NCBI RefSeq assembly: GCF_000737065.1
Contig: NZ_AQRC01000005.1
Span: 62,001 to 126,000 of the forward strand
Source: Thioclava atlantica
GTDB taxonomy: Bacteria > Pseudomonadota > Alphaproteobacteria > Rhodobacterales > Rhodobacteraceae
Direction: 5' to 3'
DNA length: 64,000 nucleotides
In this document: positions 45,435 through 53,969 of the stretch, one piece after another
Layout of the letters: the number at the start of each line of letters is the position of its first letter
Position numbering within the stretch: the first letter of the stretch is position 1
The notes under the pieces: generated by a model
Told to the model about the DNA's origin: nothing
What the model saw: the letters and a program-made list of their open reading frames with translations, nothing else
Databases searched by the model: none
Translations under genes and position numbers: made by a program

Positions 45435-47099
45435 TTACAGAACGAGTTCCTTGGGCCGGCGGCGCGCGAACCACAGGCTCACGAACAGCCGCGTCACCCA
45501 GATCGCGGTGAAGACCGAGGTGATGATCCCGATCAGGAAAGTGACGGCGAAGCCGCGCACCGGGCCCGCGCCCAGCACGAAGAGGATCACCGCGGTGAGG
45601 AAGGTCGTCACGTTCGCATCGACGATCGCCGACATCGCGCGCTCATAGCCGAGCTCGATCGCGCGGGCCGGCTTCTTGGCGATGCGCAATTCCTCGCGGA
45701 TGCGTTCGAAGACGAGCACGTTGGCATCGACCGCCGTCCCCATCGTCAGCACGATCCCGGCGATGCCCGGCAGGGTCAGCGTCGAGCCGATCACCGACAT
45801 GATCGCGAAGATCAGCGCGATGTTGAGGCCGAGCGCGACCGAGGCGAAGACCCCGAAGAGCCCGTAGGAGGCGATCATGAACACCACGACGAGCGCCGCG
45901 CCGACCCCGGCGGCAAGCTTGCCGGCCTTGATCGAATCCGCGCCGAGCTCGGGCCCGATCGTGCGCTCCTCGAGGAAAGTCATCGAGGCGGGCAGCGCTC
46001 CGGCGCGCAGGAGCAGCGCCAGGTCGGTCGCTTCCTTGACGGTGAAGCGGCCGGTGATGATGCCCGAGCCGCCCGGAATGTGGCTCTGGATCGTCGGCGC
46101 GGAAATCACCTTGTTGTCGAGCACGATGGCAAAGGGTTTGCCGATATTGTTCTGGGTATAGTCGCCGAAGGCGCGCGCGGCCGAGGCGTTGAAGCGGAAA
46201 GCCACCGCCGGATAGCCGTTCTGATCGGTATCGGGACGCGCATCGGTCAGGTCCTCGCCGGTCACGACCGGCACCGGATCGAGGATGTAGTAGAGACCCT
46301 TCTGATCGCCCGAGGGCACGATCTCCTCATTCGCACCCGTCGCCTGGTTCGGGTTCGAGGTGGTGCCGATCACCGAGTTGAAGGTGAGTTTCGCGGTGGT
46401 GCCGATGAGCTGCTTGATCTCCTGCGCCGAGCTCGCGCCCGGGACCTGGATCAGGATCCGGTCCGAACCCTCGCGCACGATCGTCGGCTCGCGGGTGCCC
46501 GCGGCATCGATCCGGCGGCGCACGATCTCGAGCGATTGCTGCATCGTGCGGTCGTCGGTCGCGCCCTTCTCCGCATCGGAGAGCTGGATCACGAGGTCAT
46601 TGCCCTCGGTGGTGATCTTGAGCGTCTTCTGCCCGACACCGGTGAGCGAACTCACCGGCGCGTTGAGGGTCTCGGCGATCTGCACCGCCTTCTGGATCTG
46701 GTCGGCATTGCCGATCTGGATCTTCAGCACGCCCGGATCGGCCCGCAGCCGGCGGATCGAGCCCAGCGTCGCGCGCTCGTCAGCCAGCGCCTTGCGGAAT
46801 TCCGGCCAGAGCGCGTCGACGCGCGACTTGTAGACCTCGTCGACATTGACCTGCGCCAGCAGCTGCGCGCCGCCACGCAGATCGAGCCCGAGATTGACGA
46901 TATCGGAGGGCAGCCAGTCCGGCCAACCGGCCTTCGCCGCCTGCTGCTCGGGGGTGAGGGACCCGGTTCTGGTTTCGGCGGCGACCGCATCATTATGCGT
47001 CGCGACCCGATTGTAGAACAGGTTGGGCACGGCATAGACCAGACCGGCGGCAATAATGACCGCGATCAGCACGCGCTTCCACAGCGATATCTGCAACAT
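45435..47099 (-). CDS. secD: Protein translocase subunit SecD
   Basis: 554 residues. GLDLRGGAQLL motif after the first helix, a large periplasmic domain (P1 and P4, about 60-370), then five helices with MGTAVDANVLVFERIREEL and AIVDANVTTFLTAVILF. Acts with SecF and YajC at the SecYEG channel. 22 bp after yajC. Confidence 0.97.
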   Translation of the reverse strand: MLQISLWKRVLIAVIIAAGLVYAVPNLFYNRVATHNDAVAAETRTGSLTPEQQAAKAGWPDWLPSDIVNLGLDLRGGAQLLAQVNVDEVYKSRVDALWPEFRKALADERATLGSIRRLRADPGVLKIQIGNADQIQKAVQIAETLNAPVSSLTGVGQKTLKITTEGNDLVIQLSDAEKGATDDRTMQQSLEIVRRRIDAAGTREPTIVREGSDRILIQVPGASSAQEIKQLIGTTAKLTFNSVIGTTSNPNQATGANEEIVPSGDQKGLYYILDPVPVVTGEDLTDARPDTDQNGYPAVAFRFNASAARAFGDYTQNNIGKPFAIVLDNKVISAPTIQSHIPGGSGIITGRFTVKEATDLALLLRAGALPASMTFLEERTIGPELGADSIKAGKLAAGVGAALVVVFMIASYGLFGVFASVALGLNIALIFAIMSVIGSTLTLPGIAGIVLTMGTAVDANVLVFERIREELRIAKKPARAIELGYERAMSAIVDANVTTFLTAVILFVLGAGPVRGFAVTFLIGIITSVFTAIWVTRLFVSLWFARRRPKELVL

Positions 47100-47121
47100 C
47101 GGCGAGAGGCCTTCCTGGCGT

Positions 47122-47460
47122 TTACTGGTTGGTCGCGGCGGGTTCGGTCTTCGAGATGACCTGAACGATCGTCGATTTCACCACGCGCACCTTCACGCCC
47201 GGCGCGATCTCGACCTCGACCTCGCCATCCTCGCGCAGATGCGAGACCTTGCCGATGATGCCGCCCTGGGTGAGCACCTGGTCGCCCCGGCGCACGGCCT
47301 CGACCATCGCCTTGTGTTCCTTGGCCTTTTTCTGCTGCGGCCGGATCAGGAGGAAATACATGATCACGAAGATCAGGATCAGCGGGAGAAACTGGCCGAA
47401 GGCGGCGGCGGGGTTGGAGGCGCCACCGGCGGCCTGGGCGAAAGCGGGGGTCACGAACAT
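47122..47460 (-). CDS. yajC: Preprotein translocase subunit YajC
   Basis: 112 residues. One helix (PLILIFVIMYFLLIRPQQKKAKEH) with the diagnostic RPQQKK, then VRRGDQVLTQGGIIGKV and a soluble C-terminus. First gene of yajC-secD-secF. The 227 bp upstream, shared with an amidohydrolase 3' end, hold the promoter and a repeat element. Confidence 0.95.
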   Translation of the reverse strand: MFVTPAFAQAAGGASNPAAAFGQFLPLILIFVIMYFLLIRPQQKKAKEHKAMVEAVRRGDQVLTQGGIIGKVSHLREDGEVEVEIAPGVKVRVVKSTIVQVISKTEPAATNQ

Positions 47461-47620
47461 CGCAATGGTCCTTTATCTGGGCCTTGGGGGCATCAACGCC
47501 CCGGTTTGTCGGCGGGCACCCTATCCGTGGCCTCCGGTCTTGGCAAGGCGAAGGCGCCGCCGCCCCGCGCCTTCTCACGCCCCGGTGAAGCGCCCGTTGC
47601 GCACCGTGGCGCCCTCCGCC

Positions 47621-47681
47621 CTTCCAAATGCCCGAAATATCCCGGGGGAGGCCGCCAAGGCGGCCGGGGGCAGCGCCCCCC
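47621..47681 (-). repeat. Composite 3' element, copy D (after M20 amidohydrolase)
   Basis: Minus strand: GGGGGC-GCT-GCCCCC hairpin (47666-47680) 7 bases after the stop, second hairpin GGCCGC-CTTG-GCGGCC (47650-47665), tail CCCCCGGGATATTTCGGGC and TTTGGAAG. Sense orientation to the upstream gene; also lies in the yajC leader. Confidence 0.7.
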
Positions 47682-47687
47682 TTCTTG

Positions 47688-48851
47688 TCACCCGAGCGGC
47701 AGCGCGCGCTCGGCCAGACGGGCGAGGAACGAGGCGCCCACGGGCGCGGCCTCGTCGTTGAAATCGTAGCGCGGATGATGGAGCCCGGCCCCGTCGCCGG
47801 TTCCCATGAAGAGATAGGCGCCCGGACGGGTCTCGAGCATGTAGGAGAAGTCCTCCGCCCCCATCTCGCGCGGCGCATCGCGCGAGACGCGCCCCTCGCC
47901 CGCGATCTCCTCGGCGACGCTCGCGGCGAATTCGGCCTCGTCGGGATCGTTGACCGTGGGCGGATAGCCCCGCTCATAGGTGATCTCGACCTCGACCCCG
48001 TAGCCCGCGGCGAGCCCCTCGACGATCGCGCGCAGCCGCGCCTCGGCGAGATCGCGGATGCGCGGCTCGAAGGCGCGAATCGTGGCGCAGAACCAGCCGG
48101 ATTCGGGGATGATGTTCGATGCCGAGCCGGCATGGATCTGGGTGACCGAGATCACCAGCTCGTCCCCCGCCCCGACATTGCGTGACACCACGCTCTGCAG
48201 CGCGCTGACCATGCCCGCGATTGCGACGATCGGATCGATGCATTCCTGCGGCGTCGCCCCGTGCCCACCCTTGCCGCGCACCTTGATCCAGGCCGTGTCG
48301 ACCGAGGCCATGTAAGGGCCGGGCGTGGTGAAGAAATGCCCGAAAGGCAGCCCCGGCGCGTTGTGGATCGCGAAGACGCGGCCGATACCGAACCGCTCCA
48401 TCACGCCCTCGCGCACCATCACCTCGCCGCCGCCGCCCTCTTCCTCGGCGGGCTGGAAGATCAGCGCGACGGTGCCCGCGAAATTGCGCGTCTCGGCCAG
48501 ATAGGCGGCCGCGCCCAGAAGCATCGTCGTGTGCCCGTCATGGCCGCAGGCATGCATCTTGCCCTCGGCGCGCGAGGCATGCTCGGCGCCGGTCTCCTCG
48601 GTGATCGGCAGCGCATCCATATCCGCGCGCAACCCCACGACCGGCCCGTCGCCGCGGCCCCGGATCAGCGCGACGATCCCCGATTGCGCGATCCCTTCAT
48701 GGATCTCGTCCACGCCGATCTCGCGCAGCCGCTCGGCCACGAAACCGGAGGTCTGGTGCAGGTCGAACTCGAGCTCGGGATGCCGGTGCAGCCAGCGCCG
48801 CCACTCGGTCATCTGCGGGCCGAGATCTGCAATTCTGTTGATCACGGGCAT
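47688..48851 (-). CDS. M20-family amidohydrolase (hippurate hydrolase-like)
   Basis: 387 residues. Metal-binding motifs MHACGHDGHTTMLLGAA, QPAEEEGGGG, and a late MGAEDFSYMLE; dimerisation domain in the middle (VDTAWIKVRGKGGHGATPQ). N-terminal HRHPELEFD is typical of the M20D group that removes acyl groups from amino acids (hippurate, N-acetyl amino acids, IAA conjugates). Cytosolic, no signal peptide. Substrate not predictable. Confidence 0.93.
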   Translation of the reverse strand: MPVINRIADLGPQMTEWRRWLHRHPELEFDLHQTSGFVAERLREIGVDEIHEGIAQSGIVALIRGRGDGPVVGLRADMDALPITEETGAEHASRAEGKMHACGHDGHTTMLLGAAAYLAETRNFAGTVALIFQPAEEEGGGGEVMVREGVMERFGIGRVFAIHNAPGLPFGHFFTTPGPYMASVDTAWIKVRGKGGHGATPQECIDPIVAIAGMVSALQSVVSRNVGAGDELVISVTQIHAGSASNIIPESGWFCATIRAFEPRIRDLAEARLRAIVEGLAAGYGVEVEITYERGYPPTVNDPDEAEFAASVAEEIAGEGRVSRDAPREMGAEDFSYMLETRPGAYLFMGTGDGAGLHHPRYDFNDEAAPVGASFLARLAERALPLG

Positions 48852-48922
48852 GGTGGACTTCCCTCGCGCGGATGGTTACGCCGAAAGGCACTCGCATGGC
48901 AGGAGGCAGGAGGCAAGGTGCA

Positions 48923-49765
48923 ATGGCCAAACCCGATGACGCGCTGATCTTCGACGCGGGCGGCGACGCGCCGCATCAGTTCGAGCGGCTGATCGCGATC
49001 ATGGCCTGCCTGCGCGATCCCGAGACCGGCTGCCCCTGGGATCTGGAACAGGATTTCGCCTCCATCGCTCCCTACACGATCGAGGAGGCCCACGAGGTCG
49101 CCGATGCGATCGCGCGCGAAGCCTGGTCGGAATTGCCGGGCGAGCTGGGCGATCTCGCGCTGCAGGTCGTCTATCACGCGCAGATGGCCTCGGAGGACGG
49201 GCGCTTCGATATCGGCGACGTGCTGCGTGCGATCAACGCCAAGATGGTCGCCCGCCACCCGCATGTCTTCGGATCGGAAAGCCGCGAGAAATCGGCCGCG
49301 CAGCAGACCGAGGACTGGGAGCGGATCAAGGCCGCCGAACGCGCCGCGGCGGGCAAGGCCGAGCGGGTGGGCGTGCTCGACGGCGTGGCCCTGGGCCTGC
49401 CCGCGCTGACCCGCGCGATCAAGCTGCAGAACCGCGCCGCACGGGTCGGGTTCGACTGGCCCTCGACCGACGAGGTGCTCGAGAAGATCGTCGAGGAGGC
49501 CCGCGAACTCGAAGAGGCCCGCGACGATCTCGGACCGGTGGAACTGGCCGAGGAATATGGCGATCTGCTGTTCGTGATGGTCAATCTCGGGCGGCATCTG
49601 GGGCTCGACCCCGAAGCCGCCTTGCGCGCCGCGAACCTGAAATTCACCCGCCGCTTCGAACATATCGAAGCGGGCCTCGCCGCGCGCGGCAAGAGCCCGA
49701 AGGAGAGCGATCTGGCGGAGATGGACGCGCTGTGGAACGAGGCCAAGGCGCAGGGCGTGAAATGA
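48923..49765 (+). CDS. mazG: Nucleoside triphosphate pyrophosphohydrolase MazG
   Basis: 280 residues from MAKPDDAL (AAGGTG close upstream; an ATG at 48896 is possible). Two MazG domains: CPWDLEQDFASIAPYTIEEAHEV with PGELGDLALQVVYHAQMA, then DEVLEKIVEEARELEEARDD with ELAEEYGDLLFVMVNLGRHL, each giving the EExxE...ExxD magnesium site. Hydrolyses NTPs to NMPs, for housecleaning and (p)ppGpp-related control in E. coli. Followed by a composite element. Confidence 0.95.
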   Translation: MAKPDDALIFDAGGDAPHQFERLIAIMACLRDPETGCPWDLEQDFASIAPYTIEEAHEVADAIAREAWSELPGELGDLALQVVYHAQMASEDGRFDIGDVLRAINAKMVARHPHVFGSESREKSAAQQTEDWERIKAAERAAAGKAERVGVLDGVALGLPALTRAIKLQNRAARVGFDWPSTDEVLEKIVEEARELEEARDDLGPVELAEEYGDLLFVMVNLGRHLGLDPEAALRAANLKFTRRFEHIEAGLAARGKSPKESDLAEMDALWNEAKAQGVK

Positions 49766-49770
49766 GGCCG

Positions 49771-49878
49771 GGGGCGCTGCCCCAACCCTCGCCGGATAGC
49801 GAGAAATTACGGTCGCAGAGGGGGCGCTGCCCCCCGCGGCTTCGCCGCTCCCCCCGGGGTATTTCAGTCTAGATGAAG
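49771..49878 (+). repeat. Composite 3' element, copy E (after mazG)
   Basis: An extra short hairpin GGGGC-GCT-GCCCC (49771-49783) begins 5 bases after the mazG stop. Then GGGGGC-GCT-GCCCCC (49820-49834), GCGGC-TTC-GCCGC (49836-49848), and tail CCCCCCGGGGTATTTCAGTC with TAGATGAAG. Sense to mazG; ends 4 bases before the convergent permease stop. Confidence 0.75.
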
Positions 49879-49882
49879 CGGC

Positions 49883-50698
49883 TCAGAGGAAGGCCTTGCG
49901 CAGCATGTTCAGGGCCACCAGCATCAGGAAGACCGCGAAGACGCGCTTGAGCTTCTTCGCGTCGAGACGGTGGGCGAGCGTCGCGCCCCAGGGGGCCGTG
50001 ATCGTGGTCATCGCGATCACGATCAGGAAGGCGGGAATGTTGACGGCGCCGATCGAATAGGGCGGCGCGTCGGCCACCGGGGTCAGCAGGAAACCGATCG
50101 CCGAGGGCAGCGCGATCGTCACGCCGAAACCGGCCGAGGTCGCGACCGCGCGGTGGATCGGGATCCCGTGCAGCGTCTGCATCGGCGTGCCGATCGAGCC
50201 GCCTCCGATCCCCAGAAGCACCGAGAGAAACCCCATCAGCGGGCCGAACCAGGCCCGGAAGATCCCGCCCGGCAGGTGATCGGAGATCCGCCAGCTCGCC
50301 TTGCCGAACATCATGTAGAGCGCGATCGCCAGCACCATCACCGCGAAGATGATCTGCAGCGTCTGCGAGCGCAGCTGATGCACGACGAGAACGCCGATCA
50401 CCGCGCCCACGGCGATCGGGACGACCCATTGCTTGAGGATGACCCAGTCGACCGCACCGCGGCGGTTATGAGCCAGCACCGACCGGACGGAGGTGATGAT
50501 GATCGTCGCGAGCGAGGTCGCCACGCAGACCTGCATCAGATCCTCGGACCCATAGCCCAAGCCGCTGAAGAGATAGAAGAAGGCGGGCACGAGAACGATG
50601 CCTCCGCCCACGCCCAGAAGGCCTGCGAGCACGCCCGCGAAGGCCCCCACGCCCATCAGGATCAGAACCAGCGGCGCGAGCGTCGCGAAATCGAACAT
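49883..50698 (-). CDS. TauE/SafE-family sulfite/anion exporter permease
   Basis: 271 residues, eight or nine helices. Typical opening GAFAGVLAGLLGVGGGIVLVPAF and central inverted copy LMGFLSVLLGIGGGSIGTPM, both with the GxGGG repeats of the family. Substrates in the family include sulfite, sulfoacetate and other organosulfonates; not predictable here because neighbours are unrelated. Confidence 0.92.
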   Translation of the reverse strand: MFDFATLAPLVLILMGVGAFAGVLAGLLGVGGGIVLVPAFFYLFSGLGYGSEDLMQVCVATSLATIIITSVRSVLAHNRRGAVDWVILKQWVVPIAVGAVIGVLVVHQLRSQTLQIIFAVMVLAIALYMMFGKASWRISDHLPGGIFRAWFGPLMGFLSVLLGIGGGSIGTPMQTLHGIPIHRAVATSAGFGVTIALPSAIGFLLTPVADAPPYSIGAVNIPAFLIVIAMTTITAPWGATLAHRLDAKKLKRVFAVFLMLVALNMLRKAFL

Positions 50699-50725
50699 AG
50701 GTGAACCTCTCCGATGAGACCGCGC

Positions 50726-51724
50726 TCAGATAGCCTGTTCACGCAATGCTGACAATGCGCTCGCGAAAAGTTCAGAATCCGCGCCCGGCCGGGTCGCGCC
50801 TTCGGAGAGGATCTGCCGGTAGCGCCGCGCGCCCGGGCGTCCGTGGAAGAGCCCGAGCATGTGGCGCGTCACCTGATGGAGGCGGCCGCCTCGCGCGAGA
50901 TGGGCCTCGATATAGGGGATCATCGCCTCGGCCACCTCGAAGGGATCGCGCGCGTCCCCCCTGCCCCAGATCCGCGCATCCGCCGCACCCAGAACCTCCA
51001 TCGGCTGGTGATAGGCGGCGCGGCCCACCATCACCCCGTCGAGGCCCTGCGAAAGCTCGGTCTCGGCCGCGGCGAGATCGCCGATGCCGCCATTGATCGA
51101 GACATGGAGCTGCGGGAAGGCCGCCTTCATCCGGTGCACGAGCGGATAGTCGAGCGGCGGGATCTCGCGATTGTCCTTGGGCGAAAGCCCCTGCAGCCAG
51201 GCCTTGCGCGCATGGATCGTGACCCGCCGCACCCCGGCCGCGGCGATCTTCCCGAGAAAATCGGGCAGCACCTCCTCGGGGTCCTGATCGTCTACGCCGA
51301 TCCGGCATTTCACCGTCACCTCGACCGGGCTCGCCGCGATCATCGCGGCCACGCATTCCGCGACCAGATCGGGCGTCTTCATCAGCACCGCGCCAAAGGC
51401 GCCCGATTGCACGCGGTCCGAGGGGCAGCCGCAATTGAGGTTGATCTCGTCATAGCCGTGGTCGGCCCCGATCCGCGTGGCCTCGGCCAGTTCCTTCGGG
51501 TCCGAACCGCCCAGTTGCAGCGCCACCGGATGTTCGGCCGCATCGAAGCCCAGAAGCCGTGCGCGATCGCCGTGGCTGACGGCGGGGGCGGTCACCATCT
51601 CGGTATAGAGAAGCGCCTCGCGGCTGATCTGGCGGTGGAAATAGCGGCAATGACGGTCCGTCCAGTCCATCATCGGCGCGACGGAGAGCTTCGCGGCACG
51701 GGAGAGGGTGTCGGATGTCGTCAT
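50726..51724 (-). CDS. dusA: tRNA-dihydrouridine(20/20a) synthase DusA
   Basis: 332 residues from MTTSDTLSR. LSVAPMMDWTDRHCRYFHR, INLNCGCPSDRVQSGAFGAVLM (catalytic Cys), TVKCRIGVDD, VTIHARKAWLQGLSPKDNRE and INGGIGD distinguish DusA from DusB. FMN-dependent. Lies 80 bp behind tRNA-Arg on the same strand with no clear terminator between, so part of its mRNA may start at the tRNA promoter. Confidence 0.95.
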   Translation of the reverse strand: MTTSDTLSRAAKLSVAPMMDWTDRHCRYFHRQISREALLYTEMVTAPAVSHGDRARLLGFDAAEHPVALQLGGSDPKELAEATRIGADHGYDEINLNCGCPSDRVQSGAFGAVLMKTPDLVAECVAAMIAASPVEVTVKCRIGVDDQDPEEVLPDFLGKIAAAGVRRVTIHARKAWLQGLSPKDNREIPPLDYPLVHRMKAAFPQLHVSINGGIGDLAAAETELSQGLDGVMVGRAAYHQPMEVLGAADARIWGRGDARDPFEVAEAMIPYIEAHLARGGRLHQVTRHMLGLFHGRPGARRYRQILSEGATRPGADSELFASALSALREQAI

Positions 51725-51804
51725 GGCGGGCTGTCCCTCATGGACCGGTTTCAGATAGCGCGGCAACCGCCCCCGCGGCGCAAGAAATTCACGATGAATG
51801 GGGG

Positions 51805-51881
<77 letters not shown>

Positions 51882-51890
51882 CTGAGCGCG

Positions 51891-51919
51891 GATATAGAGG
51901 AGGCGGGCGCGGGCCGCAA
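51891..51919 (-). promoter_or_regulatory. Predicted sigma-70 promoter of tRNA-Arg
   Basis: TTGCGG and TATATC, 17 bases apart on the minus strand, end 9 bases before the tRNA 5' end. It sits in the 47-bp gap after the aroB stop. Confidence 0.6.
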
Positions 51920-51928
51920 CGGGAAATC

Positions 51929-53041
51929 TCAGGGGTCGCGGCGGGCAAGCGCGTCGTCGATCACGCCGGCGAGAACCTCGCGCGGGACCTCCGAGGTCAC
52001 GAAGGCCTGGCCGATGCCGCGGGCCAGAATGAACCGCAGCTTGCCGTCGAGCACCTTCTTGTCCTGCGCCATCAGCTCGATCAACGCATCGGTGCCGGGA
52101 AGGTCGCCCTCGATATCGGCGAGATCCACCTTCATCCCCATCGCGCGCAGATGGGCGCGCACGCGGCTCGGCGCCTCCTGCGGACACAGGCCGAGGCGCT
52201 GGCTCAGCTCGAAGGCCAGCGCGCAGCCGATCGCCACGCCCTCGCCATGCAGGAGCCGGTCGGAATAGCCCGTCGCCGCCTCGAGCGCGTGGCAGAAGGT
52301 ATGCCCGAGATTGAGAAGCGCGCGGTCTCCCTCCTCGGTCTCGTCGCGCGCCACGATCTCGGCCTTCATCTCGACCGAGCGTTTCACCGCGTGCAGGCGC
52401 TTGTCGAGATCACCCCCCGCCATCGCCGGGGCGTAGGCCTCGAGCCAGTCGAAGAACTCCGCGTCGCCCAGAAGACCGTATTTCACCACCTCGCCATAGC
52501 CTGCGAGGAAATCGCGCTTGGGCAGGGTCTCCAGCACCCCAAGATCGGCCAGAACCAGCGAGGGCTGGTGAAAGGCCCCGATCAGGTTCTTGCCCTGCGG
52601 CGCGTTGATCCCGGTCTTGCCGCCGACCGAGCTGTCGACCTGCGCGAGCAGCGTGGTCGGGATCTGCACGAAACGCACGCCCCGGCGCAGCACCGCGGCC
52701 GCGAAGCCGACCAGATCGCCGATCACGCCCCCGCCGAGCGCGATCACGATGTCCTTGCGCTCGACCTTCTGCTCGAGCAGCCATTCGACGGTGCGGGTGA
52801 AATGCGGCCAGCTTTTCGTGCCCTCGCCCGCAGGCAGGGTGAGCGCCACCGACTCGATGCCCCCGAGCCCGGCGCGCAGCGCGTCGAGATGCAGCCTCGC
52901 CACGGTCTCGTCGGCCACGATCGCCACCCGGGGCCGGCGCAGGAGCGGTGCGATCTCGACCGCGGCACCCTCGATCAGCCCGGTGCCGATCCGCACCTCG
53001 TAAGAGCGCGCGCCCAATTCGACCGGTACGATTTCACGCAT
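51929..53041 (-). CDS. aroB: 3-dehydroquinate synthase
   Basis: 370 residues from [22 protein letters not shown] precedes the ATG, which overlaps the aroK 3' end by 8 bases. Cyclises DAHP to 3-dehydroquinate with [17 protein letters not shown] (NAD site), [23 protein letters not shown], the Zn ligands in [13 protein letters not shown] and [10 protein letters not shown]. Second shikimate enzyme; the first (class II DAHP synthase) is at 18.5 kb. Confidence 0.97.
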   Translation of the reverse strand: MREIVPVELGARSYEVRIGTGLIEGAAVEIAPLLRRPRVAIVADETVARLHLDALRAGLGGIESVALTLPAGEGTKSWPHFTRTVEWLLEQKVERKDIVIALGGGVIGDLVGFAAAVLRRGVRFVQIPTTLLAQVDSSVGGKTGINAPQGKNLIGAFHQPSLVLADLGVLETLPKRDFLAGYGEVVKYGLLGDAEFFDWLEAYAPAMAGGDLDKRLHAVKRSVEMKAEIVARDETEEGDRALLNLGHTFCHALEAATGYSDRLLHGEGVAIGCALAFELSQRLGLCPQEAPSRVRAHLRAMGMKVDLADIEGDLPGTDALIELMAQDKKVLDGKLRFILARGIGQAFVTSEVPREVLAGVIDDALARRDP

Positions 53042-53618
53042 CCTTTTCCCCTTCGAACAAACCATCGACCGCGCGCAGATGCGCGACCACCTTTTCCGCC
53101 ATGTCCTGGATCGAGAGCCCCGGTTCGGCCTCCACCGCCACCTGCGCCATCTCGTAATGCGGCATCCGCTTGGCGAGAAGATCGGCGAGGGTCTGTTTCG
53201 GGTTCGGGGTGCGCAGGAGCGGACGGGTATCCTTGTGGCGCACGCGCTGCCAGAGCAGGTCCAGATCGGCCTTGAGCCAGACCGAAACGCCGAGCCGCGC
53301 GATCAGGGCGCGGTTCGCCTCGGAGAGAAACGCGCCGCCGCCGGTGGAGATCACCCCGGGCGGACCGGAGAGCAGCCGTTCGAGCACCTCCGATTCGCGG
53401 GCCCGGAAAAAGGGCTCTCCGTCGCGGGCGAAAATCTCGGACACGCTCATCTGGGCGGCACGTTCGATCTCGTGATCGCTGTCGAGGAAGGGCACGTCGA
53501 GCAGTTTCGCCAGCGCCGTGCCGACCGCGGTCTTGCCCGAACCCATCATGCCCACGAGCACGATCGACCGGTTCGGTCGCCCTTCTTTTCGCGCCTCCTG
53601 CTCCAAGCTGCTCCTCAC
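53034..53618 (-). CDS. aroK: Shikimate kinase
   Basis: 194 residues if started at the GTG at 53618; TTG starts up and downstream are alternatives, and no ATG exists before the conserved core. P-loop VGMMGSGKTAVG, DSDHEIE, EPFFRARE (RxxE), STGGGAF and the lid RPLLRTPNP. Phosphorylates shikimate. Operon aroK-aroB. Confidence 0.94.
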   Translation of the reverse strand: MRSSLEQEARKEGRPNRSIVLVGMMGSGKTAVGTALAKLLDVPFLDSDHEIERAAQMSVSEIFARDGEPFFRARESEVLERLLSGPPGVISTGGGAFLSEANRALIARLGVSVWLKADLDLLWQRVRHKDTRPLLRTPNPKQTLADLLAKRMPHYEMAQVAVEAEPGLSIQDMAEKVVAHLRAVDGLFEGEKDA

Positions 53619-53722
53619 CCTTGTCAATCCCGCGCCTCGGCCCAAATCCGCTCATCGGCGAAGCCTTGCACAAACGTGACGAAGGGCCCCTTGAATGGCG
53701 TGAACTTCCTTGAAATCCCATA

Positions 53723-53728
53723 TATGAT
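53723..53728 (+). promoter_or_regulatory. Possible -10 element upstream of the unknown gene pair before xerD
   Basis: TATGAT matches five of six -10 bases, 74 bp before the first ATG; the -35 region (GTGAAC at 17 bp) is weak. It lies in the 180-bp divergent region with aroK. Confidence 0.3.
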
Positions 53729-53801
53729 CAATGCGAAACCGCAACCAAGAACGGTCCCGCCGCAAGCGACGGACCGCGCAAGACGGCAGAAAAGAGAGAA
53801 A

Positions 53802-53969
53802 ATGGGGCGCATCTTCAAACTCATCGTCATCCTTGTTGTGCTCGGCGCGATCGGCGTGATCGGCTATGCCTATCTGGGCGACATGGGTGCAGACAGCCAG
53901 CAGCAGCATATCGAGGTCACCTTGCCCGACGGGATCGGCGCAGGCGGCGGGGGCACGGGTGCGAACTGA
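53802..53969 (+). CDS. Small membrane protein, unknown function
   Basis: 55 residues, MGRIFKLIVILVVLGAIGVIGYAYLGDM..., one transmembrane helix (residues 5-25) then a short soluble tail QQHIEVTLPDG ending Gly-rich. Strong AAAAGAGAG ribosome site. Its last codons overlap the GTG of the next gene by 11 bases. No recognised family; the coupled arrangement small membrane protein - exported protein - xerD suggests the first two act together. Confidence 0.65.
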   Translation: MGRIFKLIVILVVLGAIGVIGYAYLGDMGADSQQQHIEVTLPDGIGAGGGGTGAN